Source: Terribium retamae | GTDB taxonomy: Bacteria; Pseudomonadota; Alphaproteobacteria; Rhizobiales; Rhizobiaceae | Assembly: GCF_022347545.1 (NCBI RefSeq) | Contig: NZ_JAKREW010000016.1 | Span: 1 to 64,000 of the forward strand | Length of the DNA: 64,000 bases | Reading direction: 5' to 3' | In this document: positions 15,518-24,892 of the stretch, in pieces | Layout: each line of letters starts with the position of its first letter | Position numbering within the stretch: position 1 is the first letter of the stretch | Translations under genes and position numbers: made by a program | The notes under the pieces: generated by a model | Database searches by the model: none | What the model was told of the DNA's origin: nothing | What the model saw: the letters and a program-made list of their open reading frames with translations, nothing else

Positions 15518-17971
15518 ATGGCCGAAATCCCGACGGCAGCACGTGTGGTCATCATCGGTGGCGGCGCGGTGGGCGTATCGGTGCTCTATCATCTGGCCAA
15601 GGCTGGATGGACCGACTGCGTCCTGCTCGAAAAAAATGAACTGACCTCCGGTTCGACCTGGCACGCCGCCGGCAATGTGCCGACATTTTCGTCGTCCTGG
15701 TCGCTGATGAACATGCAGCGTTATTCGACCGAGCTTTATCGGGGGCTGGCGGCGGAAGTCGACTATCCAATGAACTATCACGTCACCGGCTCGATCCGGC
15801 TGGCGCACAGCAAGGAGCGCATGCAGGAATTCCAGCGCGCCAAAGGCATGGGCCGCTATCAGGGCATGGCCGTCGATGTCATCGGGACCGACGAGATCAA
15901 AGCGCGATACCCTTTCATCGAGACGCATGGACTTCAGGGCGCGCTCTACGACCCGAATGACGGCGACATCGATCCCGCCCAGCTCACTCAGGCCTTGGCC
16001 AAGGGGGCGCGCGACAAAGGCGCCAGGATCATTCGCTTCTGCCCCGTTACCGGTGTGCGCCGGGAACACAATGAATGGGTCGTGGTGACCGAAAAGGGCG
16101 AGATCCGTTGCGAATATGTCGTCAACGCGGCCGGTTACCGTGCAGCTGAAGTGGGCAGGATGTTCGGCCGCGACGTGCCGATGATGGTGATGAGCCATCA
16201 ATACATTCTGTTTGACGAAATCCCCGAACTCGCTGCCTGGTCGAAAGAAGCCGGTCACAAGCTGCCGCTGCTGCGCGATGTCGATTCTTCCTACTATCTG
16301 CGCCAGGAAAAGAATGGCATGAACCTTGGCCCTTACGAGCGCAACTGCCGTGCGCACTGGGCCACTCCTGGCGATCCCATGCCCGCCGATTTCTCGTTCC
16401 AGCTGTTCCCGGACGATCTCGAACGATTGGAATGGTACCTGAACGATGCCATCGAGCGCGTCCCGATCCTCGGCACGGCCGGCCTCTCCAAAGTCATCAA
16501 CGGCCCGATCCCCTATGCTCCGGACGGCAACCCGCTGCTGGGCCCTATGCCAGGCGTACCGAACGCTTTCGAAGCCTGCGTCTTCACCTTTGGTATCGCT
16601 CAGGCCGGGGGTGCTGGCAAAGTGCTTGCCGAATGGCTCATGGAGGGCCAGACCGAATGGGACATGTGGTCGTGTGATCCGCGCCGCTTTACCGGATTCG
16701 GATCAGCTCAGGACTACGCCGTCGCCAAGGGTATGGAGGTTTATGGCCACGAATACGCCATCCATTTCCCACGCCACGCCTGGCCCGCGGCGCGCGACCG
16801 CAAGCTCTCGCCACTGCATGAGCGCTTGAAGGCCCTGGGGGCGCAATTCGGCGCTTATAATGGCTGGGAACGCGCCACCTGGTATGCCAAGCCGGGTGAT
16901 GACGTCTCGGAGCAATCGACGCAGACCTTCGCGCGCTCTGGACCCTGGGAGCCACGCATCCGCGAGGAATGCCTGGCGGTGCGCGATGCGGCGGGCATTC
17001 TCGACCTGCCTGGTTTCAGCCGTTTCCGCCTGAAAGGTCCAGGCGCCCGTGCATGGCTCTCCACCCTGATCACCGGTGTGGTGCCAAAGCCCGGGCGCAT
17101 CGGCCTCGGCTACTTCGCCGACGACAAGGGACGTATCGTCACAGAAATGTCGATCATGGCACTGGAAGAAGACTCCTTCTTCCTGATCACCGCCGCAGTG
17201 GCGCAGCTGCACGACTTCGAGTGGCTCGCAAAGCATCTGCCCGAGGGCACGGAAATCAGGCTGCAGGACATGACCGAGAGCTTCTCCTGCCAAATCCTGT
17301 CCGGGCCGAATTCCAGAGCCATATTGGCGGAAGTCACGGACGCCGATCTGACCCTTCCCTGGCTCTCGCATCAATCGTGCCAGATTGCCGGGCGCTGGCT
17401 GCAACTGGTGCGTGTCTCCTTCGCAGGTGAACTCGGCTGGGAGCTGCATACAAAAATCGAAGACACGGCAATCGTCTTCGACGCCGTCTGGGCTGCCGGG
17501 CAGAAGCACGGATTGAAACCATTCGGTATGTTCGCGCTCGACAGCCTGCGCCTCGAAAAGGGCTACCGAGCCTGGAAAGGCGACCTCTCGACCGACTACA
17601 CCATCCTGCAGGGTGGGCTCGAACGTTTCGTGAAATGGGACAAGCCCGATTTTCGCGGCAAGGCGGCATTGCTCAGCGAGAAGCAGCAAGGCGTCAAAAA
17701 ACGTTTTGCGACGCTGGTCGTTCAAGAGCCCGGCGAGTGCGACGCGCCCTACATGTCCACGCTTTGGCATGACGGGGCGATCGTTGGCGAAACCACGTCA
17801 GGAGGCTGGGGCTACAGGGTGGACAAATCCATTGCGCTCGGCATGGTGCGTGCCGATCTGGCCGTTCCTGGCACCGAAATCGAAATCGAGATCTTCGGCG
17901 AGCGTTTCAAGGCGACGGTTCAGGAAGACAGACCCTTGTGGGACCCCGAAAATCAAAGGCTGCGCGCATAA
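15518..17971 (+). CDS. Dimethylglycine dehydrogenase-like FAD-GcvT protein (first of operon)
   Basis: The 817-residue protein has a DAO FAD domain (about 1-385, GGGAVG at 14-19), an FAO_M linker, GcvT (about 430-690) and GCV_T_C (about 710-810). The SGSTWHAAG motif carries His49 at the position where dimethylglycine dehydrogenase attaches FAD covalently. It is expected to oxidise an N-methyl group of a small amine and deliver methylene to tetrahydrofolate. A strong GGGAGGA ribosome site precedes the ATG. Its stop (TAA) overlaps the ATG of the next gene by one base. The exact substrate is not evident. Confidence 0.88.
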   Translation: MAEIPTAARVVIIGGGAVGVSVLYHLAKAGWTDCVLLEKNELTSGSTWHAAGNVPTFSSSWSLMNMQRYSTELYRGLAAEVDYPMNYHVTGSIRLAHSKERMQEFQRAKGMGRYQGMAVDVIGTDEIKARYPFIETHGLQGALYDPNDGDIDPAQLTQALAKGARDKGARIIRFCPVTGVRREHNEWVVVTEKGEIRCEYVVNAAGYRAAEVGRMFGRDVPMMVMSHQYILFDEIPELAAWSKEAGHKLPLLRDVDSSYYLRQEKNGMNLGPYERNCRAHWATPGDPMPADFSFQLFPDDLERLEWYLNDAIERVPILGTAGLSKVINGPIPYAPDGNPLLGPMPGVPNAFEACVFTFGIAQAGGAGKVLAEWLMEGQTEWDMWSCDPRRFTGFGSAQDYAVAKGMEVYGHEYAIHFPRHAWPAARDRKLSPLHERLKALGAQFGAYNGWERATWYAKPGDDVSEQSTQTFARSGPWEPRIREECLAVRDAAGILDLPGFSRFRLKGPGARAWLSTLITGVVPKPGRIGLGYFADDKGRIVTEMSIMALEEDSFFLITAAVAQLHDFEWLAKHLPEGTEIRLQDMTESFSCQILSGPNSRAILAEVTDADLTLPWLSHQSCQIAGRWLQLVRVSFAGELGWELHTKIEDTAIVFDAVWAAGQKHGLKPFGMFALDSLRLEKGYRAWKGDLSTDYTILQGGLERFVKWDKPDFRGKAALLSEKQQGVKKRFATLVVQEPGECDAPYMSTLWHDGAIVGETTSGGWGYRVDKSIALGMVRADLAVPGTEIEIEIFGERFKATVQEDRPLWDPENQRLRA

Positions 17972-18663
17972 TGACCCTTCCCTTCCCCGACCACGCCTTC
18001 GGTGCCTTCCTGTTTGACATGGACGGCACCATTCTCAGCTCGATCGCGGCTGCCGAGCGTGTGTGGGCGGCTTGGGCGCAACGGCACGGACTGGATGTCG
18101 AAACGTTCCTGCCGACCATCCACGGCGTGCGGGCGGTGGAAACGATACGCCGCTTGAACCTGCCGGGCGTCGACGTCATGGCGGAAGTCGAGGCGTTGAC
18201 CCAGGCCGAATTCGAGGACGTCGAAGGGATCGAGGCCATTGCCGGCGCGGCGGCATTCCTCAACGCACTGCCGCCGCAGCACTGGGCGATCGTCACCTCG
18301 TCACCGCGCCGGCTGGCGATCCGCCGGCTGGAAGCCACGGGCCTGCCGATACCGTCACTGATGATCACGGGGGAAGACGTGACCAATGGCAAGCCCGCAC
18401 CTGATTGCTTCCTGCTTGCCGCAGAAAGGCTTGCCCTGAAGCCACAAGATTGCCTGGTGTTCGAGGATGCGCCGGCAGGCATCCAGGCCGCGGAGGCCGC
18501 GGGCACGAAGGTCGTGGTGATCACCGCCACGCACAAGCACGCCCTCGAAACGTCGCATCCAACCATCGCCGGATATGGTTCGCTGACACCCTTGCTCAAC
18601 GAGGGTGGCAGGCTGACGCTCACCAAATCCGGCACGACGACCTCTGCGGCTGCAGGAGCCTGA
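17971..18663 (+). CDS. HAD-superfamily phosphatase (subfamily IA)
   Basis: The 230-residue protein carries all HAD motifs: nucleophile motif FDMDGT (Asp16, Asp18), motif II in the VTSSP segment, the lysine region NGKPAPD, and FEDAPAGIQAA for the acidic motif IV. It resembles sugar-phosphate and phosphoglycolate phosphatases with an alpha-helical cap. It overlaps the upstream flavoprotein by one base and ends one base before the aminotransferase ATG. The context suggests it removes phosphate from an intermediate of the same pathway, which would be unusual for simple glycine betaine breakdown. Confidence 0.88.
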   Translation: MTLPFPDHAFGAFLFDMDGTILSSIAAAERVWAAWAQRHGLDVETFLPTIHGVRAVETIRRLNLPGVDVMAEVEALTQAEFEDVEGIEAIAGAAAFLNALPPQHWAIVTSSPRRLAIRRLEATGLPIPSLMITGEDVTNGKPAPDCFLLAAERLALKPQDCLVFEDAPAGIQAAEAAGTKVVVITATHKHALETSHPTIAGYGSLTPLLNEGGRLTLTKSGTTTSAAAGA

Positions 18664-18664
18664 C

Positions 18665-19846
18665 ATGCCGAAACCCTCGTCCCGCATTTCCGGCATCACG
18701 CCTTCCGGCAAGGACGGCTGGGAAGTCCATTTCGCTGCCTGGCAACGCCTGGAAGCCGGCGAAGACATCATTATGCTGTCGGTCGGCGACCATGATTTCC
18801 ATACGCCGTCCGAGACAGTTGAGGCGGGGGTTGCCGCACTGCGCGCCGGTCATCATCACTACACCCAATTGCCAGGGATTCCGGCACTGCGCGAGGCCAT
18901 GGCGCGGATTTCCACCCGCTGTACCGGCGTGGAGACGAGTCCGGATCAGGTCATTGCCACGCCCGGTGGCCAGGCATCGCTTTACGCTGCCGTGCAAGGG
19001 GTGCTCGATCCCGGTGATCACGCCATCGTCGTCGCGCCCTACTATGCCACCTATCCTGGCACATTCCGGGCTGCAGGCGCCGATTTCACGGTCGTCGAGA
19101 CCCGCGCTACAGACGGCTTCCAGCCGGACGCCAGGGCGATAGAAGCCGCGGTTCGGCCGAACACCCGGGCCATGCTGATCAACACGCCGAACAATCCCAC
19201 CGGCGCGGTTTATTCCAGGAAATCGCTGGAAGGCATCGCCGATATCTGCCGCCGACACGATCTGTGGCTGCTGAGCGACGAGGTCTATTGGACGCTCGGC
19301 GACAGTGAGCATCTTTCCCCGCGCACCCTGCCCGGCATGGAGGAGCGCACGCTGGTCATCAATTCGATGTCGAAGAGCCACGGGATGACTGGCTGGCGTT
19401 TGGGCTGGCTGACCGGGCCACAGGAATTGATCACGTTGCTGATCAGCCTCAATCTCGTCACCACTTACGGCCTGACCGATTTTGTCAGCCGCGCGGCCAT
19501 CGAAGCGCTGAACAACGATTATGGCGTGGAACAGATCGCCACGCTCTATGCCGGCCGGCGCAAACTCTTCCTCGATGCGGTGCGCGGAATGAACAACGTG
19601 ACCGTTCGCGGCTCGGAAGGTGGCATGTATGCCATGCTCGACATCAGCGCAGTGGAGCCGGACGATGAGAAGTTCGCCTGGGCTTTCCTCGACGGCGAGA
19701 ATGTCGGCGTCATGCCGGGTTCGTCCTTCGGCGATGCTGCAGCCGGTCACATCCGCATCAGCCTTTGCCAACCCGAACCGATCCTGCTCGAAGCGGCCGA
19801 AAGGCTGCGCCGCTTCGTTTCCACCTATCGACGCGAGGCCGCATGA
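18665..19846 (+). CDS. PLP-dependent class I/II aminotransferase
   Basis: The 393-residue fold type I enzyme has its PLP lysine at Lys237 in SMSKSHGMTGWRLGW. It also has the cofactor-binding NTPNNPTGAVYS loop and the C-terminal HIRISLC segment that holds the carboxylate-binding arginine. It resembles aspartate/aromatic type aminotransferases. The gene starts 1 base after the HAD stop and overlaps the next flavoprotein by 4 bases (ATGA). Within the operon it would transaminate an amino acid freed by demethylation, or supply the amine acceptor. The substrate is unknown. Confidence 0.88.
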   Translation: MPKPSSRISGITPSGKDGWEVHFAAWQRLEAGEDIIMLSVGDHDFHTPSETVEAGVAALRAGHHHYTQLPGIPALREAMARISTRCTGVETSPDQVIATPGGQASLYAAVQGVLDPGDHAIVVAPYYATYPGTFRAAGADFTVVETRATDGFQPDARAIEAAVRPNTRAMLINTPNNPTGAVYSRKSLEGIADICRRHDLWLLSDEVYWTLGDSEHLSPRTLPGMEERTLVINSMSKSHGMTGWRLGWLTGPQELITLLISLNLVTTYGLTDFVSRAAIEALNNDYGVEQIATLYAGRRKLFLDAVRGMNNVTVRGSEGGMYAMLDISAVEPDDEKFAWAFLDGENVGVMPGSSFGDAAAGHIRISLCQPEPILLEAAERLRRFVSTYRREAA

Positions 19847-22287
19847 CTAGCCTTCCCCAGAAAGCCCGCGCCGTTATCATCGGCGGCGGTGTATCCGGCT
19901 GTTCCGTCGCCTACCATCTGGCCAAGCTCGGCTGGAGCGACATCGTGCTTCTGGAGCGAAAGCAGCTGACCTCCGGCACCACCTGGCATGCCGCCGGCCT
20001 GATCGGCCAATTGCGTGCCTCGCAGAATATGACGCGGCTGGCAAAATACTCCGCCGACCTCTACGTCAAGCTCGAGGAAGAGACAGGCGTCGGCACGGGC
20101 ATGCGGCAGGTCGGCTCGATCACCGTCGCCCTGACGGAGGAACGCAAGCACGAGATCTACAGACAGGCATCTCTTGCCCGTGCATTTGACGTTGACGTGC
20201 GCGAGATTTCTCCGAATGAAGTCAAGGAGATGTACCCGCATCTCAACGTGTCCGACGTGGTCGGCGCGGTGCATCTGCCGCTCGACGGCCAATGCGACCC
20301 GGCCAACATTGCCATGGCTTTGGCAAAAGGCGCACGCCAGCGTGGCGCCAAGGTCGTCGAGAACGTCAAAGTCACCAAGGTCCACACCAAAAACGGTCGC
20401 GTATCCGGTGTGTCCTGGGCACAGGGCGAAGACCAGGGCACGATCGAGACCGATGTGGTCATCAACTGTGCCGGCATGTGGGCGCGCGCACTGGGTGCGC
20501 AAAATGGCGTCACCATCCCGCTGCATGCCTGCGAGCATTTCTATCTGGTCACCGAACCGATCAGCGGGCTGACCCGTCTTCCGGTTCTGCGTGTGCCGGA
20601 CGAATGCGCCTACTATAAGGAAGATGCCGGCAAGATGATGCTCGGCGCCTTCGAGCCCAAGGCCAAGCCCTGGGGCATGGAGGGCATCCGCGAAGATTTC
20701 TGCTTCGATCAATTGCCGGAAGATTTCGAACATTTCGAGCCCATTCTCGAAATGGGCGTGAACCGCATGCCGATGCTGGGTACAGCCGGCATCCATACCT
20801 TTTTCAATGGCCCGGAAAGCTTCACGCCGGACGATCGCTATTATCTTGGCGAAGCACCGGAACTCGGCGGCTACTGGGTCGCTGCCGGCTATAATTCGAT
20901 CGGCATCGTCTCCTCGGGCGGCGCCGGCATGGCGCTTGCGCAATGGATCAACGACGGCGAGGCGCCGTTCGATCTTTGGGAAGTCGACATCCGCCGCGCC
21001 CAGCCGTTCCAGAAGAACCGAACCTATCTGAAGGAGCGCGTCTCCGAAACACTCGGCCTGCTTTATGCCGACCACTTCCCCTACCGCCAGGTCGTGACCT
21101 CGCGCGGCGTGCGCCGCTCCCCCATCCACGAGCATCTGAAGGCGCGCGGCGCGGTGTTCGGCGAAGTCGCCGGCTGGGAACGCGCCAATTGGTTCGCGAA
21201 AGATGGGCAGGAGCGCGAATACCGCTATTCCTGGAAGCGCCAGAACTGGTTCGACAACCAGCGCGACGAACATCTGGCCGTGCGCAACAATGTCGGGCTG
21301 TTCGACATGACGTCATTCGGCAAGATCCGGATCGAGGGACGCGATGCGCTTGCCTTCCTGCAGCGGCTCTGCGCCAACGACCTCGACGTCGCGCCGGGCA
21401 AGATCGTCTACACGCAGATGCTCAATCGGCGCGGCGGCATCGAGAGCGACCTGACCGTGTCGCGGCTTTCTGAGACCGCATTCTTCGCCGTTGTTCCCGG
21501 CGCCACGCTGCAGCGCGATCTTGCCTGGATGCGCCGGCATGTGAAGGACGAGTTCGTCATCATCACGGATGTGACGGCCGCCGAATCCGTCCTTTGCCTT
21601 ATGGGCCCACGCTCGCGCGACTTGATTCAAAAAGTGAGCCCGAACGATTTCTCGAACGAAAGCAACCCTTTCGGCACCTTTCAGGAAGTCGAGATCGGCA
21701 TGGGTCTCGCGCGTGCCCATCGCGTGACCTATGTCGGCGAACTGGGCTGGGAGCTCTATGTTTCGACCGACCAAACCGCGCATATCTTCGAGACGATCGA
21801 GGAAGCCGGCAAAGACCTCGGCATGAAACTCTGTGGCCTGCACACCCTGGATTCCTGCCGCATCGAAAAGGCTTTTCGTCATTTCGGCCATGACATCACC
21901 GACGAGGATCATGTGCTGGAGGCCGGTCTCGGTTTTGCGGTGAAGCCGGCGAAAGGCGATTTCATCGGCCGCGATGCCGTGCTGGCGAAGAAGGATGCCG
22001 GACTGGAGCGCCGCCTGGTACAGTTCCGCCTCACCGACCCCGAACCGCTGCTGTTCCACAACGAAGCGATCGTGCGTGACGGCAAGATCGTCGGCACGGT
22101 GACTTCGGGCAATTACGGCCATCATCTCGGCGGAGCTGTCGGCATGGGATACGTCCCGGCCAAGGGCGAGAGCGAAGCCGATATCCTTGGCTCCCGCTAT
22201 GAGATCGAGATCGCCGGCGAACGCTTCAACGCCGAAGTTTCGCTGAAGTCGATGTACGATCCGAAGGCAGAGAGGGTTCGAGCCTAG
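19843..22287 (+). CDS. Dimethylglycine dehydrogenase-like FAD-GcvT protein (last of operon)
   Basis: The 814-residue paralogue has the same domain order as the first gene of the operon. GGGVSG lies at residues 14-19 and SGTTWHAAG holds His49, the expected covalent FAD position. The C-terminal half holds the folate-binding GcvT barrel, including GELGWELYVS. The ATG at 19843 overlaps the aminotransferase stop by 4 bases, so translation is coupled. Two such flavoproteins in one operon suggest two successive N-demethylations, or a demethylase pair acting on different methyl states. That is inference. Confidence 0.88.
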   Translation: MTSLPQKARAVIIGGGVSGCSVAYHLAKLGWSDIVLLERKQLTSGTTWHAAGLIGQLRASQNMTRLAKYSADLYVKLEEETGVGTGMRQVGSITVALTEERKHEIYRQASLARAFDVDVREISPNEVKEMYPHLNVSDVVGAVHLPLDGQCDPANIAMALAKGARQRGAKVVENVKVTKVHTKNGRVSGVSWAQGEDQGTIETDVVINCAGMWARALGAQNGVTIPLHACEHFYLVTEPISGLTRLPVLRVPDECAYYKEDAGKMMLGAFEPKAKPWGMEGIREDFCFDQLPEDFEHFEPILEMGVNRMPMLGTAGIHTFFNGPESFTPDDRYYLGEAPELGGYWVAAGYNSIGIVSSGGAGMALAQWINDGEAPFDLWEVDIRRAQPFQKNRTYLKERVSETLGLLYADHFPYRQVVTSRGVRRSPIHEHLKARGAVFGEVAGWERANWFAKDGQEREYRYSWKRQNWFDNQRDEHLAVRNNVGLFDMTSFGKIRIEGRDALAFLQRLCANDLDVAPGKIVYTQMLNRRGGIESDLTVSRLSETAFFAVVPGATLQRDLAWMRRHVKDEFVIITDVTAAESVLCLMGPRSRDLIQKVSPNDFSNESNPFGTFQEVEIGMGLARAHRVTYVGELGWELYVSTDQTAHIFETIEEAGKDLGMKLCGLHTLDSCRIEKAFRHFGHDITDEDHVLEAGLGFAVKPAKGDFIGRDAVLAKKDAGLERRLVQFRLTDPEPLLFHNEAIVRDGKIVGTVTSGNYGHHLGGAVGMGYVPAKGESEADILGSRYEIEIAGERFNAEVSLKSMYDPKAERVRA

Positions 22288-22312
22288 CTCTCCGCCTGCG
22301 GGGAGAAGGCAC
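22283..22312. terminator. Hairpin between converging genes
   Basis: TCTCC and GGAGA pair around a short GC loop, with outer GCCT and AGGC extending the stem. The hairpin spans the gap between the flavoprotein stop at 22287 and the flavodoxin-fold gene stop at 22312. It shares the core GCGGGxGAAGG with a hairpin near 27985, which hints at a small dispersed repeat. Confidence 0.4.
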
Positions 22313-22896
22313 TAAAACGTCCTGAGCTTGTGCCGTACCTGTCCGAGGAAGGTCTCCCGGCTTCGTGGCGTCGAGGCGTCCATCAGATAATGCGCCAAAA
22401 ACAATGTCTTGCAGCGTTTGGCGCACAGGGCGCGGATGCCGCGCAAGATGGTCTTTCGGCCCGGGTGGCCGACGATGTGCGACCACCAGCGCGGCGCGCC
22501 ACAAGTGGTCACCACGGCGATCTTCCGGATATGTCCCATCAGCGGGGTAATGCGCCCCCCGGAATCGAGAGCGAAGGCGACGTCCTTGGCCCAGACGCGG
22601 TCCAGCCACCCCTTCAGCATCGCCGGTAACCCGTACCACCAGGTCGGATAAACAAAGACGATCGCCTCGGCCCATTTCAGATGCGCGATGTGTTCGGCCA
22701 GGGCGGGGTCGGTCGGGGCGCGCTCATTGTATTCGCGCCGTTCGCCATCCCGCATCACCGGGTCGAAATTCTCGGCATAAAGATCAACGAGCCGCGCCTC
22801 GCAACCCTTGGCAGCGATGGCGTCGAGCGCGGCATCGCGCACCGCCGCGCAGAAACTTTCTGGCACAGGATGGCAATAGACGACCAGCACCCGCAT
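22312..22896 (-). CDS. Flavodoxin-fold NAD(P)H:quinone oxidoreductase-like protein (second of pair)
   Basis: The 194-residue protein belongs to the Flavodoxin_2 (NQO1/KefF/MdaB-like) family. The start MRVLVVYCHPVPESF is the FMN phosphate-binding loop region, and FVYPTWWYGLPAMLKGWLDRV is the conserved substrate-side segment. It probably transfers electrons from NAD(P)H to a quinone or azo-type acceptor through FMN or FAD. Its start overlaps the stop of its paralogue by one base. It is the last gene of a seven-gene minus-strand operon that begins with an ABC importer. Confidence 0.82.
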   Translation of the reverse strand: MRVLVVYCHPVPESFCAAVRDAALDAIAAKGCEARLVDLYAENFDPVMRDGERREYNERAPTDPALAEHIAHLKWAEAIVFVYPTWWYGLPAMLKGWLDRVWAKDVAFALDSGGRITPLMGHIRKIAVVTTCGAPRWWSHIVGHPGRKTILRGIRALCAKRCKTLFLAHYLMDASTPRSRETFLGQVRHKLRTF

Positions 22897-23477
22897 CAGA
22901 ACGTATCCATCTTATGCGCCACCTTGGCCATGAAGCGATCCCGCGACTGTGGCGTCGACAGGTTCATCGAATAGTTCGCCAGATAGGAGACGGAAGCGCC
23001 CCGCTTGACGGACGCGCGCAACAGGCGATGGATCAGCTTGCGCGGTGGGTCTCCGACCAGGAAGGCGCGCAGCCGGGAGCCGCCATAACTGGTTACCGCG
23101 ACGACCTTGCGGATGTTGTCGAGTGTAGGCTTCACCTTGCCTTCGATCAGCCGAAACGAGACGCCCGGCAGGAAGACGCGATCAAAAAAACCTTTCAGGA
23201 TCGCGGGATATCCGTAATTCCAAACCGGAAAACACAGAACCAGCCCTTCCGCCTTGCGCAGTCGTTCGACATAGCTTCGCACCGGCTCGATATTGTCGGG
23301 GACATCGTGATAGGCCATGCGCTCGGCACGGGTCAGTCGCGGGTCAAAGTCCTCTGCATAAAGATCACAATCGTCGACCTCATGCCCTTTCGCCTTGAGA
23401 CGCTCGACGATCATTGTGTGCAGCGCAGCGTTGAAGCTTGTCTCCACCGGATGCGCATAAAGAACCAGAATACGCAT
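22896..23477 (-). CDS. Flavodoxin-fold NAD(P)H:quinone oxidoreductase-like protein (first of pair)
   Basis: The 193-residue protein is a paralogue of its downstream neighbour, with MRILVLYAHPVETSF at the flavin loop and CFPVWNYGYPAILKGFFDRV in the middle. The ATG at 23477 is chosen because it begins directly at the first beta strand; a TTG at 23489 would add four residues and overlap the oxidase gene. Two adjacent copies suggest a heterodimer or reduction of two related substrates in the pathway of the linked importer. No substrate can be assigned. Confidence 0.82.
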   Translation of the reverse strand: MRILVLYAHPVETSFNAALHTMIVERLKAKGHEVDDCDLYAEDFDPRLTRAERMAYHDVPDNIEPVRSYVERLRKAEGLVLCFPVWNYGYPAILKGFFDRVFLPGVSFRLIEGKVKPTLDNIRKVVAVTSYGGSRLRAFLVGDPPRKLIHRLLRASVKRGASVSYLANYSMNLSTPQSRDRFMAKVAHKMDTF

Positions 23478-23485
23478 CGCCGCGC

Positions 23486-24892
23486 TCAACTTGCTTTTGC
23501 GAGACCCTTGAACAGGAATGTCCGCCCCGACCGGTAGTCATAGTCTGGATTTTCCCAGGCGATCATCTTGCCGGGATTGAGCAATCCCTGCGGATCGGCT
23601 TCACGCTTGAAGGCGAGTTGGACGGAGTCCGTTTGCTTCATGCCGCCCTCCTCCAGCGTATAGCGGTGCGGATTGAAGATCGGACAGCCGTTCTCCTCGA
23701 ACAGCCTCACGATCTCGTCCAGCCGTTCCTCTGTGGTGAAGCGCACCAGATTGAGGCCGAAGCAGGTGATGTTGCCATCGAGGCGCACGAACTCGAGATG
23801 CGAAAACACCTCGCCGGGGAACATCGCGTCGATCTTTTCGACCAGCGCCAGGTGATCGGGAAACGGATAAAGCGACTGCAGATAGGTGATCGATGGATCG
23901 ATGCGTAGCGCTCGCAGCGTCGTATGGTTCCACGCCAGTTCGAAGGCCGGCGGCAGGCCTCTCTTCTCCTCGTCGCTCAATGCCGCCGCGTTGAAGATCA
24001 CCTCGCCTCCCTCGCGGCGCGTGAAGGCAAGAAATGCATCCAGCGAATGCGGAGCGACCATCACCGCGCAGATGCTTTGTCCGTCGCGCAGGAACTTCTG
24101 ATGCCGCTTGAAATAAAGCTGCGGCACCGGGGCCGCGATCGGCGTGATCAGCTTGGTCAGCAGCCCGTCTTGACACGCCAAGGCATTGCCGTAGCGGGCA
24201 GCACCCATGAAACTGTCGAAACCGACCAGCACGTCCACCCAGTCATAGGCAGCGGTCAGCGGCATCTCGACTTCGGTGATGATGCCGTTGGTTCCGTAGG
24301 CATGGGTGACCTTGTGCAGATCCTCGCCTGTCAATTCCAGTACCCTCGGCTCGGCCTCCATGGTCACCACGCGCAGCCGGATGATGTTGCCGAAGTCGCG
24401 CAGGCCGCCGAAATTGATCGAGCCGACACCGCCCGAGCCGCCGGCGATGAAACCGCCGATGGAAGCGGTGTTGTAGGTCGAAGGGTGCAGCCGCAATTCC
24501 TGCGCTGAATGCGCGCGCGTCGCGCGGTCGATATCGGCCAGGATAGCGCCGGGCTGACACACCACGCGGCCGGGGGAAATCGCGAGGATTTCATTCATGT
24601 CGGCCAAGCTGAGCACCACGCCACCGGAAAGCGGCATCGCCTGCCCGTAATTGCCGGTGCCCGTCCCGCGCGGCGTCACCGGCACCCCATGCGCGAAACA
24701 GGCTGCGAGTGTGTGCACCACTTCTGCTTCGGATTTCGGCGATACGACGAGGTCGCCAGTAACGTGCTCGAGCTGACGCTTGAGCACTGGGCTATACCAG
24801 TAGAAGTCGCGGCTCTTCTGCTGGACGATCTTTTCATTGTCTTCGATCTTCAGCCCTTCGAGATCTCGTTTCAGCGCCGCAATGTCCATCAT
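23486..24892 (-). CDS. FAD-binding oxidoreductase, GlcD/VAO family
   Basis: The 468-residue protein has an N-terminal PCMH-type FAD domain (about 45-230, with PRGTGTGNYGQ as the pyrophosphate contact) and a C-terminal FAD-oxidase domain (about 250-460). This matches glycolate oxidase subunit D and D-2-hydroxyacid dehydrogenases, which oxidise alpha-hydroxy acids. The ATG at 24892 overlaps the amidohydrolase stop by 4 bases; a second ATG lies at the next codon. The frame continues upstream, but there it is the amidohydrolase gene in another frame. No iron-sulfur partner is seen nearby, so electrons may go to a soluble acceptor or the adjacent flavodoxin-fold proteins. Confidence 0.85.
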   Translation of the reverse strand: MMDIAALKRDLEGLKIEDNEKIVQQKSRDFYWYSPVLKRQLEHVTGDLVVSPKSEAEVVHTLAACFAHGVPVTPRGTGTGNYGQAMPLSGGVVLSLADMNEILAISPGRVVCQPGAILADIDRATRAHSAQELRLHPSTYNTASIGGFIAGGSGGVGSINFGGLRDFGNIIRLRVVTMEAEPRVLELTGEDLHKVTHAYGTNGIITEVEMPLTAAYDWVDVLVGFDSFMGAARYGNALACQDGLLTKLITPIAAPVPQLYFKRHQKFLRDGQSICAVMVAPHSLDAFLAFTRREGGEVIFNAAALSDEEKRGLPPAFELAWNHTTLRALRIDPSITYLQSLYPFPDHLALVEKIDAMFPGEVFSHLEFVRLDGNITCFGLNLVRFTTEERLDEIVRLFEENGCPIFNPHRYTLEEGGMKQTDSVQLAFKREADPQGLLNPGKMIAWENPDYDYRSGRTFLFKGLAKAS

